This document shows positions 57,405-64,000 of a DNA stretch of 64,000 nucleotides, in pieces. The stretch is taken from contig NZ_LYMI01000067.1 in the NCBI RefSeq assembly GCF_001660815.1, forward strand, positions 105,594 through 169,593, given 5' to 3'. Position numbers and translations under genes: made by a program. Position 1 is the stretch's first letter, and every line of letters begins with the position of its first letter. The stretch comes from Xanthomonas nasturtii. GTDB taxonomy: Bacteria > Pseudomonadota > Gammaproteobacteria > Xanthomonadales > Xanthomonadaceae. The notes below the pieces were generated by a model, which saw only the letters and a list, made by a program, of their open reading frames with translations, was not told the origin of the DNA and did not search any database.

Positions 57405-58727
57405 ATGAGCAACAGCACGCAGTATTGGATCGCGCAGCAAGGCAGTGCATTGCGCGGTAGTTTGGCCATTCCTGGCGATAAATCGGTCTCGCACCGCGCA
57501 GTGATGTTCGCCGCGCTCGCCGATGGCGTCTCGCGCATCGATGGCTTTCTCGAAGGCGAAGACACGCGCTCCACTGCGGCGATCTTCGCCAAGCTGGGTG
57601 TGCGCATCGAGACGCCGTCGGCCTCGCAGCGCGTCGTGCACGGCGTGGGTGTGGACGGCCTGCAGGCGCCGACCGATTCGCTGGATTGCGGCAACGCCGG
57701 TACCGGCATGCGCCTGCTGGCCGGCGTGCTTGCCGCGCAACGTTTCGACAGCGTGCTGGTCGGCGATGAATCGTTGTCCAAGCGGCCAATGCGGCGCGTG
57801 ACCGGCCCGTTGGCACAGATGGGGGCACGGATCGAGACGCAGGACGACGGCACGCCGCCGTTGCGCGTGCGCGGCGGGCAGACGCTGCACGGTATCGACT
57901 TCATCTCGCCGGTTGCCAGTGCGCAGGTCAAATCGGCGGTGCTGCTGGCCGGCCTCTACGCGCAGGGCGAAACCTCGGTGACCGAGCCGCATCCCACCCG
58001 CGACTACACCGAGCGCATGTTGTCGGCATTCGGCGTGGACATCGATTTTGCGCCGGGCACAGCACGTTTGCGCGGCGGGCAACGCCTGCGCGCGACCGAT
58101 ATCGCGGTGCCGGCGGATTTTTCGTCCGCTGCATTCTTCATCGTCGCTGCCAGCATCGTTCCCGGCTCGGAGGTCGTGCTGCGCGCGGTCGGCTTGAACC
58201 CGCGCCGCACCGGGCTGCTTGCGGCGTTGCGCTTGATGGGCGCGGATATCAGCGAAGAAAACCATGCCGAACACGGTGGCGAGCCGGTGGCCGATCTGCG
58301 CGTGCGTTACGCACCGCTGCATGGCGCGCAGATTCCCGAAGCGCTGGTGCCGGACATGATCGACGAGTTTCCGGCCTTGTTCGTGGCTGCGGCTGCGGCG
58401 AGCGGGCAGACCGTGGTGACCGGCGCTGCCGAACTGCGGGTCAAGGAATCGGACCGGCTGGCGGCCATGGCCACTGGCCTGCGCACGTTGGGCGTGCAGG
58501 TCGACGAAACCCCCGATGGCGCCACCATCCACGGTGGCAGCATCGGCAGCGGTGTGATCGAAAGTCATGGCGACCACCGTATTGCCATGGCGTTTGCCAT
58601 TGCCGGCCAACTGTCCACCGGCAGCGTGCAGGTGAACGATGTAGCGAATGTGGCGACCTCGTTCCCCGGCTTCGACACGCTGGCGCAGGGCGCAGGGTTC
58701 GGGCTGGAGGCGGCTGAGCTGCGCTGA
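57405..58727 (+). CDS. aroA: 3-phosphoshikimate 1-carboxyvinyltransferase (EPSP synthase)
   Basis: Sixth step of the shikimate pathway. The 440-residue enzyme has the conserved N-terminal LAIPGDKSVSHRAVMFAALA, the GNAGTGMRLLAGVL motif, the MLSAFGVDID segment and DHRIAMAFAIAGQL. The glycine at GNAGT (position analogous to E. coli Gly96) is followed by T-G, the natural class I pattern rather than the Ala-containing insensitive one. The start at 57405 yields MSNSTQYWIAQ, the family start in xanthomonads, though the frame is open from 57330. Confidence 0.95.
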   Translation: MSNSTQYWIAQQGSALRGSLAIPGDKSVSHRAVMFAALADGVSRIDGFLEGEDTRSTAAIFAKLGVRIETPSASQRVVHGVGVDGLQAPTDSLDCGNAGTGMRLLAGVLAAQRFDSVLVGDESLSKRPMRRVTGPLAQMGARIETQDDGTPPLRVRGGQTLHGIDFISPVASAQVKSAVLLAGLYAQGETSVTEPHPTRDYTERMLSAFGVDIDFAPGTARLRGGQRLRATDIAVPADFSSAAFFIVAASIVPGSEVVLRAVGLNPRRTGLLAALRLMGADISEENHAEHGGEPVADLRVRYAPLHGAQIPEALVPDMIDEFPALFVAAAAASGQTVVTGAAELRVKESDRLAAMATGLRTLGVQVDETPDGATIHGGSIGSGVIESHGDHRIAMAFAIAGQLSTGSVQVNDVANVATSFPGFDTLAQGAGFGLEAAELR

Positions 58728-59056
58728 CGCGTTTCGCCGATTAGCTGCGATGCACATGTCGGGCTGCAATGCGCGCTTGCCGACCTGCGCTGCGTTCAAA
58801 GGGGTGTTGCTGCTTCCAGCCAGGTGCCTACAGCCAATAGTGTGGTCGTGCTCCGCGTTCGCTTTACGCGCGCGGGCATCCTGCCTCGGCCAACAGCGAC
58901 ATCGTGGCCGGGAAGCGCGATCTCGACCTCTGCCCGCAAGGATCGCCGAGACGGGCGAGCCGTGCGGCTAGGCGGACATGCCACTTGGCTACAAGGTCAG
59001 CGCGTGCTGCTTCAATGCACTGACCTTTGGCCATGCGTTGCCTGACCAGAAGGCGC
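58728..59056. other. intergenic region between aroA and first TonB-C gene
   Basis: 329 bases, no gene seen. The end contains AAGGTCAG / CTGACCTT (58993-59027) with a 19-base loop, a possible terminator for either flanking gene, but without a T-run. Confidence 0.4.
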
Positions 59057-59635
59057 TCAGCGCTGCGCCGTGAACTCGACCGGCACCTGCACCGTGCTCA
59101 CCACGGCGTGGCCATCGCGCGTCGCAGGCTCGAAACGCCACTGACGCAGGCTCTCCGCCACCGCCGCGTCCAGGCGCGGGTCGTCGCTGCCGCTGCGCTC
59201 GACGATGGTCACATCGCTCACCTTGCCCTGCACATCTAGCTGCAGGCGTGCAGTGCGGCTGCCCTGGATACCGGCACGCGCCACTGTGGGCGGGTAGCTC
59301 GGCATTGCGTTGCCCGGCAGCGGCTTGGCCTCCACGCTGCTGACCGCCGCGCGCGCAGGCTGGTGGGCCACCATCGTCATCGCCCGCGGGCCCTCGGTCG
59401 TCGGCAGGATCTGCCGGCTCGCTGCCGGTGCCGGCTGCGTATCAGTGGCGAACGATTCGTCGCTGTGGCGTGCCCACCACCAACTCGGTATCACGATCAT
59501 CAGTGCGATCAGCGTCGCCCACAGCCAGGGTAACGCGCCATCGCCCTGCATGTCGTGCTGCGGTTCGACGGCACGCAGGCCCTGTTGCTGCAGCGACGGC
59601 GGATGGGGTGACGACGGATTGGAGATGAAGGACAT
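59057..59635 (-). CDS. TonB-C-domain protein (energy transducer TonB family), short
   Basis: A 192-residue protein with one N-terminal transmembrane helix (about 36-55, LPWLWATLIALMIVIPSWWWA). A disordered stretch follows, then a C-terminal TonB domain (about 110-192, YPPTVARAGIQGSRTARLQL and VTIVERSGSDD). It ends in FEPATRDGHAVVSTVQVPVEF. The proline-rich periplasmic spacer of true TonB is short, and ExbB/ExbD are absent nearby, so it may not energise receptors. AGGAGG is 7 bases before the start at 59635. It is followed upstream by a second TonB-C gene on the same strand. Confidence 0.85.
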   Translation of the reverse strand: MSFISNPSSPHPPSLQQQGLRAVEPQHDMQGDGALPWLWATLIALMIVIPSWWWARHSDESFATDTQPAPAASRQILPTTEGPRAMTMVAHQPARAAVSSVEAKPLPGNAMPSYPPTVARAGIQGSRTARLQLDVQGKVSDVTIVERSGSDDPRLDAAVAESLRQWRFEPATRDGHAVVSTVQVPVEFTAQR

Positions 59636-59883
59636 GGCCAGCCTCCTGGCGCATCTGTGGGATGACAGGGCCAGTCTGGTCGGCATTACCTGAGGGGCAG
59701 CTAAGGCATCGGGTCAATGAAGCGCCAAAGCTTCGTGGATATTCAGCTTGGTCAAGCTGACGCTGCGCTCGGGTTAAAGCTGCATGGATATTGTGCTTGT
59801 GCGGCGTTATTCACCGCCTGCCTTGTCTCACCAATGCGTCGGCACGCATGAGTCTGCGCTGCCGCGCGAAGCGTCAGCCGTGC

Positions 59884-60546
59884 CTACTGCGCGGGCTTGA
59901 ATTCGAACGGGATATCCATGCTGCCAGCCACGGGCTGGCCGTTGCGCTGCGCCGGGTGGAAGCGCCAATGACGCACCGCTTCCATCGCTGCGCGGTCCAG
60001 ATCGCGCGAGCCGCTGCGCTGCACCAGGGTCACGCCGCCGGGGTTGCCGGCAGCATCCACATCCACCCGTACCACCACGTCACCGGCATCGCCACGACGC
60101 AGCGCTGCCGACGGGTAGCGGGGCGGCGGCATCTGGCCCTGGATCGGCACCGGGCGATCGCCACCGGCGACCGGCGGGTTGGACGGCGCCGCACCGCCTG
60201 CTGCACCGGGCGCCGCATCTTCCGGCAACGGCGTTGGCGCAGGCGGGGCCGGTGGCGCGTTGTCCACCAGGGTCGGGGTTTCGGCCGGCGGCTTGGCCTG
60301 CGGCATGTCGCTGGCACCGTCCTGGGCCGGCAGCGGCGCAGGCAGCGGCGCGATGGTGTCGTCGGTTTGCACCCCTGCGGTCGGCTGCGCGGGCGAGGCC
60401 TTATAAAAATCGTCCTTGCGGCCGGTTGCCCAGACCAGCAGGAACAACAACAGGCCGGCAGCGAAGGCGATGCCGGCAATTTTCAGGGTGTGACGGGGCA
60501 GATGCAGAACGATATGGCGATCGGACGCAGGACGGGGCGCGGGCAT
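59884..60546 (-). CDS. TonB-C-domain protein, proline-rich
   Basis: A 220-residue protein with one N-terminal helix (about 23-42, IAGIAFAAGLLLFLLVWATG), a Pro/Ala-rich periplasmic segment (about 50-135, ending GQMPPPRYPSAALRRGD) and a C-terminal TonB domain (VDAAGNPGGVTLVQRSGSRD then WRFHPAQRNG). The proline-rich spacer fits a TonB energy transducer better than the first copy does. The two share the RSGSrDLD / RSGSDDpR logic, so they may be paralogues. No partner genes are adjacent. Confidence 0.88.
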   Translation of the reverse strand: MPAPRPASDRHIVLHLPRHTLKIAGIAFAAGLLLFLLVWATGRKDDFYKASPAQPTAGVQTDDTIAPLPAPLPAQDGASDMPQAKPPAETPTLVDNAPPAPPAPTPLPEDAAPGAAGGAAPSNPPVAGGDRPVPIQGQMPPPRYPSAALRRGDAGDVVVRVDVDAAGNPGGVTLVQRSGSRDLDRAAMEAVRHWRFHPAQRNGQPVAGSMDIPFEFKPAQ

Positions 60547-60625
60547 AGGGCTCACCTGAAGAATCGTCGTAATTCTGGCATAGCCGCAGTGAATCGATCG
60601 CAGCAGGTGGCGGAACAGGCGATAA

Positions 60626-61939
<1,314 letters not shown>

Positions 61940-62293
61940 CGTCGGCGTGGCCGGTGCAGTTGGCGAGTGCTGTGCAGCGGCGTAGATGCGTCGAGTGATC
62001 TCGGTAGCAACACGCGCGGTTTGGCCTCGTCGTTGGATTGGCAGCACGCACGCGGTTGCACCAGCACGTGCAGTCGTCGTTGCTGTCTAGCGACGTACCT
62101 TTAGCACGCAAAACGGGGCCAGCAGTGGCCCCGTTTTGCGTTGTATGCAGCTCGCTGCCTGGCGCAGTTGCGGAGCGCTCGCCGGCGGATATGGCAGCAC
62201 GCTCGCAATCGCAGCGCGTCTGCGCCCACCACGCGCGTCGCTATCGCTTTTACGGTGCGGGCGAGGGCACTGGCCCGCGCTTGTGCTGGGCGC
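61940..62293. other. intergenic region between serS and azoR remnant
   Basis: 354 bases without a supported gene, containing the bidirectional terminator listed next. The remaining sequence has no recognised features. Confidence 0.5.
62106..62141. terminator. strong bidirectional terminator between serS and azoR remnant
   Basis: Fifteen perfect base pairs, ACGCAAAACGGGGCC with GGCCCCGTTTTGCGT, around loop AGCAGT. AAAA on one side and TTTT on the other act as the U-run for each strand, so it can end serS and the leftward azoR remnant. Confidence 0.9.
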
Positions 62294-62551
62294 TTATGCC
62301 GCGGCGTCTGCCGTCTGCTGCAAGCCGGCCAGCGCCTTCGCAATCACATTGCTGCGGTGCTGCGGCGAATAGGCCACGCCTTCGGCGCGCACGAAGCCGA
62401 TGTCGCCGATGCCCAGGAAGCCGAGCAGCTGACGCAGGTAGCGCTCCTGGAAATCGTTGGTTGGGTCGGCATAGATGCCGCCGCGCGCGCTGGCGATGAT
62501 GACGCGCTTGCCGCCGGCAAGGCCTCCCAGACCATTGGCGGTGTAATGGAA
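62294..62551 (-). pseudogene. azoR: 3' remnant of FMN-dependent NADH-azoreductase
   Basis: Reading leftward from 62551 gives FHYTANGLGGLAGGKRVIIA, then SARGGIYADPTNDFQE, RYLRQLLGFLGIGDIGFV and RAEGVAYSPQ, ending AGLQQTADAAA with a stop at 62294. This is the C-terminal 85 residues of AzoR (E. coli has about 201), including the conserved GK-(A/V)-(I)V..RGGI and LGF(I/L)GI. No start codon precedes it in frame before an upstream stop at 62611. The 5' two thirds, including the FMN-binding start, are gone, so this is a non-functional remnant. It lies beside and divergent to a LysR regulator, as an intact azoR usually does. Confidence 0.85.
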
Positions 62552-62597
62552 GGCAGCGCCGCGGAGGTGCCTAGGTCGTTGCTCTGTTGGGATAAAG

Positions 62598-62612
62598 GTG
62601 ATTAAATATCAC
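62598..62612. promoter_or_regulatory. LysR-type operator (T-N11-A palindrome)
   Basis: GTGAT-TAAAT-ATCAC, a perfect five-base arm palindrome that includes T-N11-A. It lies 30 bases before the lysR start, in the divergent promoter region that once served azoR. Confidence 0.75.
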
Positions 62613-62641
62613 TTATCGTTCTATTCATGGATACCTGCGCC

Positions 62642-63643
62642 ATGCACGACCTGAATGACCTGTACTACTTCGCGATGGTGGTGGACCACGGCGGCTTCGC
62701 CGCGGCCGAGCGTGCGCTTGGCATCCCCAAATCGCGCCTGAGCCGCCGTATCAGTCAGCTCGAAACCGACCTGGGTGTGCGCCTGCTGCAGCGCTCCACG
62801 CGCCGCTTCGCGGTCACCGACGTCGGCACCAGCGTGCATCGGCATGCCCAGACCATGCTGGCCGAGGCCCAGGCCGCGCGCGAGGTGGTGGATCGTCTCA
62901 GCGCCGAGCCGCGCGGTCTTGTACGTGTGAGCGTTCCTGTCTCGCTCGCGCAGATCCAGTTGCCCAAGCTGTTGCCGGAATTTCTGGCCAAGTACCCCAA
63001 GGTGCGGCTGCAGCTCAACATCAGCAACCGCCGCGTCGATGTGATCAACGAGGGCTACGACATCGCGCTGCGCGTGCGTTCGCGCCTTGACGACGACGGT
63101 AGCCTGGTGATGCGTAGCTTCGGCCAGGTGCAGGAGCTGCTGGTGGCCAGCCCAAAATATCTGGACCGCGCCGGCCGTCCCAAGGACCCCAGCGAGCTGG
63201 CCAACCACACCACCATGAGCACCAGCGAAGACGAAGCGCATCAGCGCTGGGAGTTGCATGGGCCCAACGGCGAAATGCGCCGCGTCGACCTGCAGCCGCG
63301 CCTGGCCGGCTTCGACTTCCCGCTGCTGCAATCGATGGCGCGCGACGGCTTCGGCATCACCATGCTTCCGGAAACCGTGTGCGCCGAAGCGGTGCGCAGC
63401 GGCGAGCTGGAAGTGGTGCTGCCGCACTGGTCGCTGCCGCAGGGTATCTGCCATGCGGTGTTCGCCTCGCGCCGCGGCCTGCTGCCGGCGGTGCGTGTGT
63501 TCATCGACTTCCTGGCCCAACACCTGCCGCAGGAAATCGAACGCTCGCGCCTGGACTGCGGCGGCAACTGCGCCGAACTGGCGGAAAAGCTCAAGCGTGC
63601 CGCTGGCGTTGCACCGCGGTTGGTTGTGGCCGAAGCGGGCTAA
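62642..63643 (+). CDS. LysR-family transcriptional regulator
   Basis: A 333-residue regulator. The N-terminal winged helix-turn-helix (about 1-60) has FAAAERALGIPKSRLSRRIS and VRLLQRSTRR; the C-terminal effector-binding domain (about 90-295) has LVRVSVPVSLAQIQLPKLLPEF and GYDIALRVRSRLDDDGSLV. Start at 62642 gives MHDLNDLYYFAMV, the usual beginning; ATG 62627 is in frame five codons earlier and neither has a good ribosome site. Its usual target, the divergent azoR gene, is now a fragment, so the regulator is orphaned here, though it may act elsewhere. Confidence 0.92.
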   Translation: MHDLNDLYYFAMVVDHGGFAAAERALGIPKSRLSRRISQLETDLGVRLLQRSTRRFAVTDVGTSVHRHAQTMLAEAQAAREVVDRLSAEPRGLVRVSVPVSLAQIQLPKLLPEFLAKYPKVRLQLNISNRRVDVINEGYDIALRVRSRLDDDGSLVMRSFGQVQELLVASPKYLDRAGRPKDPSELANHTTMSTSEDEAHQRWELHGPNGEMRRVDLQPRLAGFDFPLLQSMARDGFGITMLPETVCAEAVRSGELEVVLPHWSLPQGICHAVFASRRGLLPAVRVFIDFLAQHLPQEIERSRLDCGGNCAELAEKLKRAAGVAPRLVVAEAG

Positions 63644-63778
63644 GCGGCTGGGGTCGAAGCCGGCTGAAGGCTGTCCGGCCGCCGAGGCTGGCTGACATGA
63701 GATATTGCAGTCTGCCAGCTGCTCGGCAGTGAGCTTTCTCCAAATGTTCGATAGGTTGCACGCGTGCTTAGAACCTGT

Positions 63779-64000
63779 TCACAATCTTCTGAGTAACAGT
63801 GCCAAGAAGGCCAAATGGATGAACTGCAGGCTGGTGTTGAGTTTGCGCTCGCAGTTCTTCCATAGCCTTCGGTTCTTCTCCAGCCAAGCAAAACTACGCT
63901 CGACAATCCATCGCTTGGGCATGACCTTGAAGGTGTGCAGTTCGCTGCGCTTGGCAATCTGCACCGTGAGCTGCTCGCCTAAAATCTCTCGCGCGCCGCT
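63779..64000 (-). mobile_element. IS5-type transposase, 3' end, truncated by the window
   Basis: The leftward frame stays open to the window end and reads AREILGEQLTVQIAKRSELH, then TFKVMPKRWIVERSFAWLEK, NRRLWKNCERKLNTSLQFIHLAFLALLLRRL before a stop at 63779. RWIVERSFAWLEKNRRLWKNCE is the conserved DDE-domain ending (the Glu of the DDE triad) of IS5/IS427-group transposases. The start of the gene lies beyond 64000. The probable element end is near 63770 (GAACCTGTTCACAATC); the inverted repeat could not be verified because the other end is outside the window. Confidence 0.85.

Noticed and set aside
61940..62105. tRNA gene after serS
   Set aside because: No cloverleaf or CCA end; no T-arm GTTCNANNC pattern found in this gap.
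63640..63957. A 105-residue minus-strand frame next to the transposase
   Set aside because: It overlaps the true transposase frame in another register and has no transposase motifs.

Overview
The window is about 64 kb of high-GC (roughly 65%) chromosome that reads as a Xanthomonas species or very close relative. The basis is protein-level: RlmKL of 711 residues, AroA of 440, Smc of 1167, an enlarged NAD-dependent DNA ligase of 833, a GyrA with glutamine at position 83, a complete kynurenine-to-quinolinate branch, a five-step hut system, and intergenic palindromes of the kind common in xanthomonads. The species cannot be fixed from the sequence alone. Almost all of it is ordinary core chromosome. 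The only sign of a mobile element is a transposase fragment at the right edge, and no prophage, CRISPR array, rRNA or tRNA gene was seen.

Layout, left to right. 0-9.3 kb: an ABC-F ATPase that has lost its first nucleotide-binding domain in frame, then rlmKL, nadK, a 5'-nucleotidase coupled to a spermidine-synthase-like methyltransferase, a DUF2939 lipid-anchored or membrane protein, and sbcB overlapping a DUF2461 gene. 9.5-15.6 kb: haaO, a FUSC-family membrane transporter, kynU and kmo, all on the minus strand, together making quinolinate for NAD from tryptophan. 15.8-19.6 kb: carbonic anhydrase, a PaiB-like flavin protein, and asnS followed by three very small genes whose stop and start codons overlap. 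19.8-26.7 kb: an IscA-type protein, rpsF-rpsR-rplI, smc, zipA and a small membrane gene. 27-40 kb: a Tat-exported HisC-like aminotransferase, ligA-epmA, a DUF3011 secreted protein, mtnA, gyrA and membrane glucose dehydrogenase gcd. 41.4-49.3 kb: the histidine utilisation locus as two divergent operons, hutI-hutH-hutG-hutU and hutF-hutC, with a perfect TGTATATACA HutC-type operator between them. 49.4-54.7 kb: a membrane-anchored Mrr-like protein, polyhydroxyalkanoate granule proteins, an FHA protein and msrPQ. 54.9-61.9 kb: the conserved serC-pheA-aroA aromatic/serine block, two TonB-C-domain proteins and serS. 62-64 kb: a 3' remnant of an azoR azoreductase gene, its divergent LysR regulator, and the end of an IS5-type transposase.

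Functional threads are NAD metabolism (nadK, kmo-kynU-haaO), translation (asnS, serS, three ribosomal proteins, epmA, rlmKL), chromosome upkeep (smc, gyrA, ligA, sbcB), division (zipA), histidine catabolism and aromatic amino acid synthesis. The most interesting items are gene-decay or rearrangement scars (ABC-F NBD1 deletion, azoR 3' remnant), the divergent hut regulation, a strongly folded 71-nt hairpin with a C-rich/G-rich loop near 50.6 kb, several families of inverted intergenic repeats, two large lineage-specific inserts in LigA, and a hexanucleotide repeat inside gcd. I found no convincing wholly new system. The closest candidates are the folded hairpin and the asnS-linked trio of tiny genes.
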